Source: Flavobacterium pectinovorum (GTDB lineage Bacteria; Bacteroidota; Bacteroidia; Flavobacteriales; Flavobacteriaceae). Taken from it: a stretch of DNA of 64,000 bases. This document shows, one piece after another, positions 15,935 through 25,278 of this stretch; within the stretch, counting starts at the first letter, position 1, and every line of letters starts with the position of its first letter. The position numbers and the translations under genes were made by a program. The notes under the pieces were generated by a model. The model worked only from the letters and a program-made list of their open reading frames with translations, had not been told where the DNA came from and did no database searches. The stretch lies in the NCBI RefSeq assembly GCF_006438875.1, contig NZ_RCZH01000016.1:62897-126896 (forward strand), in the 5' to 3' direction.

Positions 15935-15965
15935 TTTGAATATCGACGTACAAATACTAACTTTG
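15935..15965 (+). promoter_or_regulatory. promoter TTTG-N19-TAACTTTG
   Basis: TTTG at 15935-15938 and the exact -7 box TAACTTTG at 15958-15965 are 19 nt apart, an ideal Flavobacterium promoter. The leader to the DUF2797 gene would be about 120 nt and contains a 14-codon ORF starting at 16023 (MNFKIKIHNSDKQS), a possible leader peptide. Confidence 0.65.
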
Positions 15966-16059
15966 TCGTTGTATCAAAAATAGTGTTTTTTTGTAAAAAA
16001 AAGCATTCTATTTTCACGAAAGATGAATTTTAAAATTAAAATTCACAACTCTGACAAGC

Positions 16060-16092
16060 AATCTTAAATCTTAAATCACCAATCTAAAATAT
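16060..16092 (+). repeat. leader repeat before the DUF2797 gene
   Basis: The sequence AATCTTAAATCTTAAATC then ACCAATCTAAAATATA runs directly into the ATG at 16094. It is the loosest of the four leader repeats but keeps the AATCTAAAAT unit. Confidence 0.6.
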
Positions 16093-16093
16093 A

Positions 16094-16888
16094 ATGACAT
16101 ATCAAGGAGTACTTACAAAAATGCAAACTGAAATGGGAAATCCAATTCAATATTATTTGGTTTTCGAAGATAGTTTTCTAAGTATGAATCAATTATTGAA
16201 TAAAGAGATTGAGATTAATTTTGTGGGATATCAATGTTTGAATTGTCAAAAAAAGAAAAAAATATACAGACAAGGTTTTTGTTACGATTGTTTTTACTCA
16301 AGCGCAGCGGTTGGAGATTGGATTATGAGACCGGAATTAAGTACGGCGCATTTAGGAATCGCTGATCGTGATTTAGACTATGAGCAAAAAGTACAATTGC
16401 AGCCACATGTTGTATATCTGGCTTTGTCAAGCGAGGTAAAAGTTGGGGTAACCAGAAAAACGCAGGTACCTACACGATGGATCGATCAGGGAGCAACTCA
16501 GGCAATTGCAATTGTTGAGGTTCCAAATCGATATTTAGCCGGAATTACCGAGGTGGCGTTGAAAAATCATTACGCAGATAAAACCAATTGGAGAAAAATG
16601 CTGCAGTGTACTGCCGATGGATGTGACTTGATTCTTGAAAAGTCAAAAGTCGAAAGTTTAATTCCATCTGAAGTTCAGGAATACTTCTATACTCAAAAAA
16701 ATGATCTGTATGAATTGCATTATCCGGTTCTAAATTATCCTGCTAAAGTAGCCAGTCTGAATTTAGACAAGACACCTTCTTTTCACGGAAAATTAACAGG
16801 AATCAAAGGTCAGTACTTAATTTTTGAAAATGGAACGGTTTTTAATGTTCGTGGTTCTGAAGGTTATGTTGTCGAAATAAACGTCTAG
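16094..16888 (+). CDS. DUF2797 domain-containing protein
   Basis: 264 residues. A four-Cys zinc site (Cys48, Cys51, Cys63, Cys66 in CLNCQKK..GFCYDC) follows a short beta-rich N-terminus, then the DUF2797 core: HVVYLALSSEVKVGVTRKTQVPTRWIDQGATQAIAIVEVPNR in outline, with a GIY-YIG-like look (VYLALS..KVGVTR..RWIDQGA). The conserved Arg and the KVG(V/I)T block recall the GIY-YIG fold, but nuclease residues are not certain. The function is unknown. It is a widespread single-copy gene in Bacteroidota and Actinobacteria. Confidence 0.85.
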   Translation: MTYQGVLTKMQTEMGNPIQYYLVFEDSFLSMNQLLNKEIEINFVGYQCLNCQKKKKIYRQGFCYDCFYSSAAVGDWIMRPELSTAHLGIADRDLDYEQKVQLQPHVVYLALSSEVKVGVTRKTQVPTRWIDQGATQAIAIVEVPNRYLAGITEVALKNHYADKTNWRKMLQCTADGCDLILEKSKVESLIPSEVQEYFYTQKNDLYELHYPVLNYPAKVASLNLDKTPSFHGKLTGIKGQYLIFENGTVFNVRGSEGYVVEINV

Positions 16889-17069
16889 ATATATCGGGTA
16901 TTCGTCTATTGTTACAGTATAACTGTCTATTATATTGTTGTTTACGTAAATAATTTTCGTAATTTTAAGTCTCTTTCAAGAAGCAAAAAATGTAAATATT
17001 GATACATTTGGTTACAATTTTGTAATAATTGCTTGTTGGAAGAATTTAATTTTAGAAAAAAAAAGAGGC

Positions 17070-17077
17070 TAGCTTTG
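17070..17077 (+). promoter_or_regulatory. -7 box TAGCTTTG before the GT9 gene
   Basis: Exact TAnnTTTG match about 70 nt before the start of the glycosyltransferase gene; it lies within an imperfect TTTTAGAAAAAA..TTTTTTCTAAAA inverted repeat (17051-17109). Confidence 0.45.
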
Positions 17078-17146
17078 AGTTAGTTCAAACTCTATGTTTT
17101 TTCTAAAATTAAAAAAAGATTTTATAATTCTTAAATTATTTTATAG

Positions 17147-18226
17147 ATGAGTATCTTAAGCAAAATAAATCATTACAGGCGTGGCGTAATGCGCAATCTG
17201 ACTAAGAACATTGGAAAACCCAAAAGTGATCAGGGTATTATTTTGGTCGATAAATCTGAGATTAAACGAGTTTTAATTTGCAGACCAAATGCCCGGTTAG
17301 GAAATCTTTTATTGATTACACCTCTGGTTCAGGAAGTCACGGAAATATTTCCAAATTGTAAAGTCGATTTGTTTGTTAAGGGAACTTTAGCTCCAATAAT
17401 TTTTGAGAATTACGAGAATATTGATAAAGTAATCGATTTGCCCAAAAAGCCCTTCAAGAATTTACTGAAATACCTGAATGTCTGGATTTCAATAAAAAAA
17501 CAAAAATATGATGTTGCGATCAATGTAGATCAAAACTCTTCTTCAGGACGTTTAGCAGTTCAGTTTTCTAATGCTAAGTATAAATTTTACGGAGATTTAA
17601 ATGAAGACTCTCAACTTGTAAAAAATGATTACGACCATATTGCAAAATATCCCGTTTATAACTTTCGATATTATTTAACCAAACTTGGACTTGCAAAAAT
17701 CAATAAAATAGTTGCTCCGATAGATCTTAAATTATCATCTTCGGAAATTGCGCAAGGCAAAAAGCTTATAAATGATTTAGTTCATAATTCTAAAAAAACA
17801 ATCTGCATATTTACTTATGCAACAGGTGCAAAATGTTTGTCAGAAGAGTGGTGGGAAAAGTTTTATTCACAACTCACAACTCAATATAAAGAGTATAATA
17901 TTATTGAAATTTTGCCTGTAGAGAATGTTTCGCAAATCGCATTTAAAGCTCCTACTTTTTATAGTAAAGATATTCGTGAAATTGGATCTGTAATTGCAAA
18001 TGCCGATTTATTTATTGGTGCAGATAGCGGTATAATGCACTTAGCAAGCGCTGTTCAGACGCCAACAATTGGTTTATTTTCTATATCAAACATGAAAAAA
18101 TACCAACCTTATGATAATTGCAGTGTAGGAGTAGATATCAATTTATACACTAAAAAAGAGTATATAAAAACGATAAACTCAATTTTGAATAACGGAAAAC
18201 TAAATACGTATTCAAACGCTATTTAA
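17147..18226 (+). CDS. glycosyltransferase family 9 (heptosyltransferase-like)
   Basis: 359 residues with the GT9 pattern: IKRVLICRPNARLGNLLLITPLVQEVTEIFPNCKVDLF near the start and VIANADLFIGADSGIMHLASAVQTPTIGLFS in the C-terminal nucleotide-sugar-binding half. The GADSG-x-MHLA block is diagnostic. GT9 enzymes add heptose or related sugars to the lipopolysaccharide core at the inner face of the membrane. No LPS neighbours are adjacent, so the acceptor is unknown. A strong bidirectional terminator follows. Confidence 0.88.
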   Translation: MSILSKINHYRRGVMRNLTKNIGKPKSDQGIILVDKSEIKRVLICRPNARLGNLLLITPLVQEVTEIFPNCKVDLFVKGTLAPIIFENYENIDKVIDLPKKPFKNLLKYLNVWISIKKQKYDVAINVDQNSSSGRLAVQFSNAKYKFYGDLNEDSQLVKNDYDHIAKYPVYNFRYYLTKLGLAKINKIVAPIDLKLSSSEIAQGKKLINDLVHNSKKTICIFTYATGAKCLSEEWWEKFYSQLTTQYKEYNIIEILPVENVSQIAFKAPTFYSKDIREIGSVIANADLFIGADSGIMHLASAVQTPTIGLFSISNMKKYQPYDNCSVGVDINLYTKKEYIKTINSILNNGKLNTYSNAI

Positions 18227-18243
18227 TTGTAATTTAAAGTATA

Positions 18244-18283
18244 AAAAAAGAGGCATTCACACGTAGTGAATGCCTCTTTTTTA
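18244..18283. terminator. bidirectional terminator between GT9 gene and AsmA gene
   Basis: A 17-bp perfect stem (AAAAAAGAGGCATTCAC / its complement) with loop ACGTA; A-run on one side and T-run on the other serve both convergent genes. Confidence 0.92.
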
Positions 18284-18296
18284 TTAGTATTGTTAT

Positions 18297-20891
18297 TTAG
18301 TTTTTCTTCTTGAACAAACCATTAATTAAGTCACTTGCTTTTTTAGTAACCTCTTGTGTTTTCTGTTCTTTTTCTGTTTTTGCAGCTTGTGTGGTATCTT
18401 TTGATTTTGTGTTCTTATTGATCAGATCATTAAGTGCAGAAGTACCTTTTTGCGTTAACTTTTCTTTTTGCTGATTTGCAACTTGCGACGCTAAACTAGT
18501 AACGGCAGATTTCATATCAGTTGATATTTTTGGATTAGAAAAATTACCTGTAATCATCGCGTTTATCGGAATGTTTTGCAATTTCGCAGCATCTGCAGGA
18601 GACATTTTTGAGATAAAAGCATTTGCTTCACTTCCTAAATATTTAGCCGGAACATCTAATTTTAAGTTGTAATTCATTGTTTGATCAAAACCATGAGTTC
18701 CGCCAACAGTGATTTTAATATCCTGGTATTTAATATCAAATGGTTTTACATTTACCTTTCCGTTTTCAAAAGTTAAGGCAGCTTTAATATCATTCAAGTT
18801 CACCTTACTCATATCAAGAAATTTGATGTTTGAAGTTAAGCTATTTAATACCGTCGAATTTTTAGCGTTTATAGTAGTCGAAAGTAATTGTCCTAACAAA
18901 TCTCCAGAGATTGAATTTAGGTCAGGTGTTAATTCCTTAGCATCTAAATTTCCGTTTAATTTAATAGTCGAATTTAATTTACCATTGATAATTCCGGCGA
19001 TTGGAGCAATTTTTTTCATCATGTTCAATTGCGTAAAAGTCTGTGCAATATCAACTTGATTGAAACCTAAATTCATGTCAAAAGTTGGTACTTTAGTTTT
19101 TGTAGAAACCGTTCCTGTTAAGCCAATTGTTCCTCCAAAAATTGAAGTTTTGAAGTTTTCTAAAGTAGCTTTCTCGTCTTTTACGATTAGTTTACCCGAA
19201 ACGTCTTTTAGTTTTAAATTATCGTATAAAACAGTTGTTGCTTTTGCATTAATTGTACAATTTAAAAAAGCAGGAATCTTCATCGCTTCTGTTGGTTTTG
19301 CTGCTTTTTTCTCAGTTGCAGGTTCGCCGGCAGTCATAAAATCATCAACTGCTAATTGGTTTGAACTCATATTGAAATTCCCTTTCAGTTCTTGTTTTTT
19401 AAACATAAAACCATAGAAATTTTCCAGAACACCATTTATGCTCAAATCACTTTTTCCGGTTGTAGCATCAAATTTTTTCAAGTTAATAGTACTTGGATTA
19501 AACTCTACCAAAGCCGTACTAATGTTCATAGACTTGTTGTTGTCATCCGTATATTTAAATCCTGACAAACTCATTGTACCGGCATTCTTAATGTTTTGAT
19601 ATTGGCTTTTTTCTACAGATGCCATATCAAAATTTGTCGTAACATCAGCTTTTAAAATACCTGCCAATGGTTTATCCATTTTGATTGGATATGCTTTTGA
19701 AAGGTTGGCTAAATTAATTGTTCCTTTTAATGCTGCATCTACAATAGGATTTACAGTTATGTTTTTAATATTCGCTTTAGCGCTAAAAACATCCTGATCT
19801 ATTCTAAAAGAAAGTTTGTCTAAATTAACGTAGGTGTCATTTAGAATTCCCGTTTCATTGATGATTTTTGTGTCAATTACAATATTCTGAACTGATTTTG
19901 GTAAGTTAGGATATTGAAATGAGGCATTGTTTGAAGCAATTGCAATATTAAATTTAGGAACAGTAGTATCTGTTAATTGTCCTTTTGCAAAACCAGTTAC
20001 AGTAAAATCTCCGGTCGTTTTTACGCCATCTAAACTAGATGCATATGCCGAAGGAATTAAACCTAAGAAATTAGTAAAGGAAGAAGTTGGTGTCTTAAAT
20101 TTTAAATCATAAATCTGACCCGCATCAACCATCTGAATAAAACCGTCAAACTCTAATGGCAATTGATTAATTAAGGCTTTGTTTTCTTTAAAAGTATATT
20201 TGCTCTTTTCTAAATCAATTCCTAAAACGGCGTCTAAAGTCAGTTTTACATTTTTCATGTAATTAACTTTATCCATATCAAGAGATACTTTGGCAGTAGA
20301 TTTTGTAGTCAAATCCAGTTTAGAATTCGTAAAATCTCCAGTTCCTTCATGATTTAAACTATCAATAACCATTTTGATTTTTGAACCCTGATCAATATAT
20401 CTAAAGGTAAAATTTTCGATTTTATAGTTTTGAATTTTTAAAGAAAGCGGTTTGCTTGCATCATCTTTCTTTGTTTCGTTTTTATCTTTTAATGCGATAT
20501 CGAAGTTGCCAACACCATCTTTATTAAAGATAATATTGATTAAACCATTTGTAGAACTAATTCCCTGAATGCTTAAAGGTTCTTCTTTTCCTTTAAAAAG
20601 TTCTTTAATACTCATTTTTAGATTCAATTCACCTAGCGAAACCAAAGTATCACCTTCAAAAGGAGCTTTGTTGATAATGACCAATTTTTGGATTCCAACC
20701 GTTGCATTCGGGAAGTTTTTAAACAAACTTAAATCAGCATCAGCAAAACTTACTTTTGCATCAACGCTTTCGTTAATAGCTTCAGCAATTTTGGCTTTTA
20801 TCTGATCTTTAAAAAAATAAGGAATGGCAAATAACGCCGCGACAAAGACCACAAGAACTATGGCTGTAATTTTTAGAATTTTCTTTAACAT
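18297..20891 (-). CDS. AsmA family protein
   Basis: 864 residues. One N-terminal membrane anchor (about 7-27, ITAIVLVVFVAALFAIPYFF) is followed by a very long beta-rich region typical of AsmA-like proteins: VSFADADLSLFKNFPNATVGIQKLVI at the start and LNSISGDLLGQLLSTTINAKNSTVLNSLTSNIKFLDMSKVNLNDI in the C-terminal AsmA_2 region, ending in a Lys/Gln/Thr-rich tail. AsmA-like proteins belong to the bridge-like lipid-transfer group (TamB, YhdP) and are thought to move phospholipids between the membranes. It is a monocistronic gene with its own promoter and the terminator at 18244. Confidence 0.9.
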   Translation of the reverse strand: MLKKILKITAIVLVVFVAALFAIPYFFKDQIKAKIAEAINESVDAKVSFADADLSLFKNFPNATVGIQKLVIINKAPFEGDTLVSLGELNLKMSIKELFKGKEEPLSIQGISSTNGLINIIFNKDGVGNFDIALKDKNETKKDDASKPLSLKIQNYKIENFTFRYIDQGSKIKMVIDSLNHEGTGDFTNSKLDLTTKSTAKVSLDMDKVNYMKNVKLTLDAVLGIDLEKSKYTFKENKALINQLPLEFDGFIQMVDAGQIYDLKFKTPTSSFTNFLGLIPSAYASSLDGVKTTGDFTVTGFAKGQLTDTTVPKFNIAIASNNASFQYPNLPKSVQNIVIDTKIINETGILNDTYVNLDKLSFRIDQDVFSAKANIKNITVNPIVDAALKGTINLANLSKAYPIKMDKPLAGILKADVTTNFDMASVEKSQYQNIKNAGTMSLSGFKYTDDNNKSMNISTALVEFNPSTINLKKFDATTGKSDLSINGVLENFYGFMFKKQELKGNFNMSSNQLAVDDFMTAGEPATEKKAAKPTEAMKIPAFLNCTINAKATTVLYDNLKLKDVSGKLIVKDEKATLENFKTSIFGGTIGLTGTVSTKTKVPTFDMNLGFNQVDIAQTFTQLNMMKKIAPIAGIINGKLNSTIKLNGNLDAKELTPDLNSISGDLLGQLLSTTINAKNSTVLNSLTSNIKFLDMSKVNLNDIKAALTFENGKVNVKPFDIKYQDIKITVGGTHGFDQTMNYNLKLDVPAKYLGSEANAFISKMSPADAAKLQNIPINAMITGNFSNPKISTDMKSAVTSLASQVANQQKEKLTQKGTSALNDLINKNTKSKDTTQAAKTEKEQKTQEVTKKASDLINGLFKKKN

Positions 20892-20928
20892 ATTAATAGA
20901 TTTGGGTTTAATTGATAAAAGACTCGTG

Positions 20929-20936
20929 CAAAAATA
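20929..20936 (-). promoter_or_regulatory. -7 box TATTTTTG for the AsmA gene
   Basis: Exact TAnnTTTG on the minus strand, 38 nt before the AsmA start codon. No TTG at correct spacing. Confidence 0.45.
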
Positions 20937-21008
20937 GTTTTTTTTGGCTGAGTTTGCAGATAAAGTTTTCTTAAAATGTAAGAATTATACTTATTTTATG
21001 AAATAAAA

Positions 21009-21041
21009 AAAATCCGTTTGATTTATATTCAAACGGATTTT
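21009..21041 (-). terminator. terminator of the sppA-hydrolase transcript
   Basis: 13-bp perfect stem AAAATCCGTTTGA / TCAAACGGATTTT with a 7-nt loop; on the minus strand it is followed by a T-run. It lies 18 nt after the hydrolase stop. Confidence 0.9.
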
Positions 21042-21058
21042 AAATTTTATTATTTCAA

Positions 21059-22006
21059 TTATTTATGAATAAAAACTACTATTTTATTGACCAAAACATC
21101 TGAAATAGGTAAGTTTTCGTTGTTATAACTTTCCATATTTGCCTGTTTATCGCCATCTATAATTTTCATGATATGATTCATTTTATCGACGATCAATAAT
21201 TCGGCATTTTTATTGGACTTGGACAAACCTTCAGCATCTTGTACTGTGACTTGCAAATCGTTGTTTCCTTGCAGAATTAAAATAGGAATATTTAGTTTTT
21301 TAATCTCTGCTTGCGGGTCGTATTTAAACCAAGAAATCAAATAAGGCTGAATACTTGGCCTAAAAAGAGCATTAAGCATTGGATCCACTTTTTTGACCGT
21401 ATTTCCAGCTTTTAAACTGTCAATAATAGGAAAGGTCATTTCTTCAATTTGTTTATTTGACTTACTGCCAATTTGGGCTTTTATTATTTTATCTGCAGAT
21501 TCTCCGGCTCCGGCAATCGAAATAAATTTATTTGCTTTTGCTCCCGTAATCATTCCTATTAGAGATCCTTCGCTGTGTCCTATGATCACTAATTGCGAAA
21601 AACGTTTGTCTTGTTTCAGGAAATTAATCCAGCTTTTGGCATCTTCCGTATAATTTTCAAAAACTAAACTAGCTTCAGATATAGCAGAAGCTTTGCTTTC
21701 GCCAATTCCTCTTTTGTCATATCTTAATGATGCAATTCCGTTTTTTGCCAAAGCTTCTGCCAGCATTTTTATCGAATTGTTTTTCATCATCGGATAATTT
21801 CCGTTTCTATCCGTTGGTCCTGAACCTGCAATTATTAAGGCAACAGGATATTTCTTGGATAAATCAGGAACGGTCAAAGTACCAAAAAGCTGATCGTTAT
21901 TAATTTTTAAAATTACATTCGACTCTTTATAAGTGTTTTCTTTTTTATCCTGAGCATTCACAAAACTCAAAAAGAAAATGGTAAGCAGAAGAACTATATT
22001 TTTCAT
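21059..22006 (-). CDS. secreted alpha/beta hydrolase
   Basis: 315 residues with a signal peptide (MKNIVLLLTIFFLSFVNAQ). Core motifs are LIIAGSGPTDRNGN (oxyanion region), SLRYDKRGIGES and the nucleophile elbow GHSEG with Ser145; DKMNHIMK near the C-terminus gives the catalytic His and ILQGNNDLQV the acid region. This pattern is common among periplasmic serine hydrolases of Bacteroidota often annotated as 'alpha/beta fold hydrolase'; bile-salt or xylan esterase activity cannot be told apart. It follows sppA by 9 nt and is likely co-transcribed with it. Confidence 0.88.
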   Translation of the reverse strand: MKNIVLLLTIFFLSFVNAQDKKENTYKESNVILKINNDQLFGTLTVPDLSKKYPVALIIAGSGPTDRNGNYPMMKNNSIKMLAEALAKNGIASLRYDKRGIGESKASAISEASLVFENYTEDAKSWINFLKQDKRFSQLVIIGHSEGSLIGMITGAKANKFISIAGAGESADKIIKAQIGSKSNKQIEEMTFPIIDSLKAGNTVKKVDPMLNALFRPSIQPYLISWFKYDPQAEIKKLNIPILILQGNNDLQVTVQDAEGLSKSNKNAELLIVDKMNHIMKIIDGDKQANMESYNNENLPISDVLVNKIVVFIHK

Positions 22007-22015
22007 TGATCTGAA

Positions 22016-23773
22016 TTATTTGATATTTAACCCAAAAGGAAGCATTGCCTGAACACCTTTTTGTTTTTGAAACCTTTTTACCTGTTCAATAAGCAGATAG
22101 TTTTCTTCGCCAATTTCCTCTTTTATAAAAGCTTCCTTAGATTGTGCAAAAGGCAGATTAGAAAGAAGATCATTAAATGTTTTCTCGTATTCAGGATAGT
22201 TCTGAGTGCTGTAAGTTTTTACTTTGGCTATTTTAGCAGCTTCGGCAATAGCATCATTCAAACCTCCAATTTTGTCTACCAAACCAATTTTCAAAGCTTC
22301 AGTTCCTGACCATACTCTTCCTTGTGCAATAGAATCAACTTGTGCAAAAGTCATTTTTCGGCCTTGAGCCACATGCGTTACAAAAGTATTATAGATGTGT
22401 TCAACTCCTTCTAATGTAAACGCTTTAAATTTCTCGTCAATTGGCACAAAAGGACTATAATTTGCTGAGTTTTCGTGTGTTTTTACCTGTTCAGTATTGA
22501 TTCCTAATTTAGTTGCCAAAGGGCTAAAGTTTGGTAAAATACCAAAAACTCCAATAGAACCTGTGATCGTATTATTTTCTGCGAAAATTTTGTTGGCATT
22601 ACAAGCAATATAATAACCTCCTGACGCAGCATAATTACCCATTGAAACTACAACCGGTTTTACTTTTTTAGTGATTTCAATTTCTCTCCAGATCAAATCA
22701 GAAGTTAGAGCGCTTCCGCCCGGGCTGTCAATTCTAAGAACGATTGCTTTTACATCTTCATTTTTTCTGGCTTCTTGCAACGAACGACGCATTGAACCTT
22801 CACCAATTACGGTAACATCTCCTTCGCCGCTTTGTATTTCGCCTTGAGCGTAAATAATCGCAATTTGATCTGTTGCCGTATTTCCTGAAGCTGTAGTGAT
22901 ATTGTTTTGAGTATAATCTGAAATAGAAATTTTGTTGTAATCATCATCGCCTGTTACTTTCAATGCTTTTTTTATCGCATTGTGATATACATCTTCATAA
23001 GCGACAATATCAACCAAATGTTGTGCTTTTGCCATTTCCGGAGTTCTGGCAAGCAAACCATTTGCAATTTCGTTTAATTTAGCAACAGGAATTTTTCTGC
23101 TTTCCGAAATATCATTCGTAACAGTTGTCCAGATTGAATTTAACAATGCTGTAACTTGTTCCCTGTTTGCATCGCTCATTTTATTTTCTAAAAACGGTTC
23201 AACCGCACTTTTGTATTTTCCGTGACGAATCACTTCCATATGGATACCTGATTTATCCTGAAAATCTTTAAAGAACATTACTTCAGACGAAAGTCCTTTA
23301 AAATCTAAATCTCCGGCAGGATTCAAATAAATAGTGTTAGCAACAGAGTTTAAATAATATTCTTTCTGAGAATATGTATTGGAATATGCCCAAACAAATT
23401 TGCCGGATTTTTTGAAACTTTCAAGTGCATTTCTCAACTCTTTATATTGCGCCAATCCTAAAGAAGATTCATCATTTAAGATCGAAATTCCTTTAATATT
23501 ATCATCTGTTTTTGCTGCTTCTATAGCATTGATAACATCGGTTAAACCGATTCCTTTTTTATCTGAAAAAACAGTTACCCAGGGATCTTTATATTTTCCG
23601 GCATAATCGTTTTGAATCTGTTTTAAATTTAATTCTATAACAGAATCTCCTTTGACAGAAACAGAATCGTCTCCTCCAAAAATAGTCCCAATTAGAATTA
23701 CTCCAAAAAAGAAGACCATAATAAATACAAAAATACCAATAACTGTGGCAATTACATTTCCTAAAAACTTCAT
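22016..23773 (-). CDS. sppA: signal peptide peptidase SppA, 67K type
   Basis: 585 residues from ATG 23773 (MKFLGNVIATVIG); a TTG 27 nt upstream would add nine residues. An N-terminal membrane anchor (about 5-32) is followed by two tandem S49-type domains. The catalytic Lys188 lies in GKYKSAVEPF in the first domain and the Ser384 in MGNYAASGGYYIA in the second, the same split Lys/Ser dyad as E. coli SppA. It digests signal peptides left in the inner membrane after secretion and faces the periplasm. First gene of a two-gene leftward unit. Confidence 0.94.
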   Translation of the reverse strand: MKFLGNVIATVIGIFVFIMVFFFGVILIGTIFGGDDSVSVKGDSVIELNLKQIQNDYAGKYKDPWVTVFSDKKGIGLTDVINAIEAAKTDDNIKGISILNDESSLGLAQYKELRNALESFKKSGKFVWAYSNTYSQKEYYLNSVANTIYLNPAGDLDFKGLSSEVMFFKDFQDKSGIHMEVIRHGKYKSAVEPFLENKMSDANREQVTALLNSIWTTVTNDISESRKIPVAKLNEIANGLLARTPEMAKAQHLVDIVAYEDVYHNAIKKALKVTGDDDYNKISISDYTQNNITTASGNTATDQIAIIYAQGEIQSGEGDVTVIGEGSMRRSLQEARKNEDVKAIVLRIDSPGGSALTSDLIWREIEITKKVKPVVVSMGNYAASGGYYIACNANKIFAENNTITGSIGVFGILPNFSPLATKLGINTEQVKTHENSANYSPFVPIDEKFKAFTLEGVEHIYNTFVTHVAQGRKMTFAQVDSIAQGRVWSGTEALKIGLVDKIGGLNDAIAEAAKIAKVKTYSTQNYPEYEKTFNDLLSNLPFAQSKEAFIKEEIGEENYLLIEQVKRFQKQKGVQAMLPFGLNIK

Positions 23774-23817
23774 AAGTATGTTTTTTTTAATAAGTAGCAA
23801 AAAAGGTTGGTTTGTTA

Positions 23818-23825
23818 CAAATATA
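23818..23825 (-). promoter_or_regulatory. -7 box TATATTTG for sppA
   Basis: Exact TAnnTTTG on the minus strand, 45 nt before the sppA ATG. The remaining gap up to folK (24055) is AT-rich and shows only a weak TTAATTTG before folK. Confidence 0.45.
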
Positions 23826-24055
23826 ATCTAAATAGAATTTAATTCTCCTATCGGTAATTATCAAATATTTGTATAATTTACATTTTTGAATACTACAAAT
23901 AAAGATAGATTATTTTGTAAGATAATGGAGATTTTTTTTATAATTTTAAAGAAAATAAATAACAAACAGACTGTTTTCGGATCTTGAAAACTTCTGATTC
24001 TTGAAGTAAATAATGTACTTAATTCTGAAATAGTTTTAGTTAATTTGCATTAATT

Positions 24056-25186
24056 ATGAAATCACAGCACCAAATCACACTCTCTATAGGCAGTAATCAA
24101 GGAAACAGATTAGCAAACATTCAAAGCTGTATTGCTTTAATACATCAGGAAGTGAGCACTGTAATCAGGGTTTCAAGACTATACGAAACTCCTGCCTGGG
24201 GATTTGAAAGTGATGCCTTTTATAATTGTGCGTTGGTTTTGCACAGCACTTCATCGGCACAAAAAATATTGAATCAGGTTTTAAAAATCGAAAAACATTT
24301 AGGCAGAATTCGATCAAATCAGGAAGGTTATCAATCCCGATTAATCGATATTGATCTGATTGCATATGATGAAGAAATTATTGAGTCTGAAAAACTTCAG
24401 ATTCCGCATCCGCTAATGCAAAACAGAAATTTTGTTTTATTGCCAATGCAGGATTTAAAACTTGATTGGAAACATCCTGTTTATCAAAAATCTATTTCAG
24501 AATTAATTGCTATTTCGCCGGACGATAGTGTTTGTACAATAGTTCAGGATTTAAAAAATCCGTTGCAGGAAATTCCGCTGGAAAAATTTAATTATATTGC
24601 TTTTGAAGGAAATATTGGTGCCGGAAAAACTACTTTGGCAAACAAAATTTCAGAAGATTTTAATGCTAAAACTGTTTTAGAACGTTTTGCAGATAATCCG
24701 TTTTTACCCAAATTTTATAAAGATCAAAATCGATATGCTTTTCCGCTCGAGATGTCTTTTCTGGCAGATCGTTATCAGCAATTATCAGATGATTTGGCGC
24801 AATTTGATTTGTTTAAAGATTTTGTCGTAGCCGATTATCATATTTTTAAATCTTTGATTTTTGCCAAAATTACCTTGGCAGAAGATGAATATCGTTTGTA
24901 CCGAAACTTATTCGATATCATTTATAAAGAAATGCCAAAACCTGATTTATATGTCTATTTGTATCAGAATTCAGACCGCCTGCTTCAAAACATCAAGAAG
25001 CGCGGAAGAGCTTATGAACAGAACATTGAGGCTGAATATCTGGATAAAATCAATAACGGTTATCTGGATTATATTAAATCTCAAACAGATTTGAATGTTT
25101 TGATTATCGATGTTTCTGAACGTGATTTTGTAAAAAAACACGAAGATTATCTTTTTATTTTAGAGGAGATCAAGAAGAAATTGTAA
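24056..25186 (+). CDS. folK: fused HPPK (FolK) and deoxynucleoside kinase
   Basis: 376 residues in two domains. Residues 1-160 are 6-hydroxymethyl-7,8-dihydropterin pyrophosphokinase: LSIGSNQGNR, RVSRLYETPAWGF and RLIDIDLIAYD (Asp98, Asp100 bind magnesium), IPHPLMQNRNFVLLP. Residues 178-376 are a deoxynucleoside kinase: P-loop GNIGAGKTT at 185-193, ERFADNPFLPKFY, then the Arg-rich lid KKRGRAYEQNIEAEYLDKIN. FolK makes the pterin pyrophosphate for folate synthesis; the kinase salvages deoxynucleosides to dNMPs. The fusion is recurrent in Bacteroidota as far as I recall. Both active sites look complete. Confidence 0.92.
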   Translation: MKSQHQITLSIGSNQGNRLANIQSCIALIHQEVSTVIRVSRLYETPAWGFESDAFYNCALVLHSTSSAQKILNQVLKIEKHLGRIRSNQEGYQSRLIDIDLIAYDEEIIESEKLQIPHPLMQNRNFVLLPMQDLKLDWKHPVYQKSISELIAISPDDSVCTIVQDLKNPLQEIPLEKFNYIAFEGNIGAGKTTLANKISEDFNAKTVLERFADNPFLPKFYKDQNRYAFPLEMSFLADRYQQLSDDLAQFDLFKDFVVADYHIFKSLIFAKITLAEDEYRLYRNLFDIIYKEMPKPDLYVYLYQNSDRLLQNIKKRGRAYEQNIEAEYLDKINNGYLDYIKSQTDLNVLIIDVSERDFVKKHEDYLFILEEIKKKL

Positions 25187-25194
25187 TGTGTCAG

Positions 25195-25263
25195 TGTGCC
25201 AATTAGAAAATTAGATAATTATTCACGGCATTTCAGGAAATATCTAATTTTCTAATTGGCACA
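25195..25263. terminator. long bidirectional hairpin between folK and the LRR gene
   Basis: 23-bp perfect arms (25195-25217 and 25241-25263, starting TGTGCCAATTAGAAAATTAG) with a 23-nt loop. It sits 8 nt after the folK stop and 15 nt from the LRR protein stop. Confidence 0.8.
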
Positions 25264-25278
25264 TTTTCTCATTAAAAA

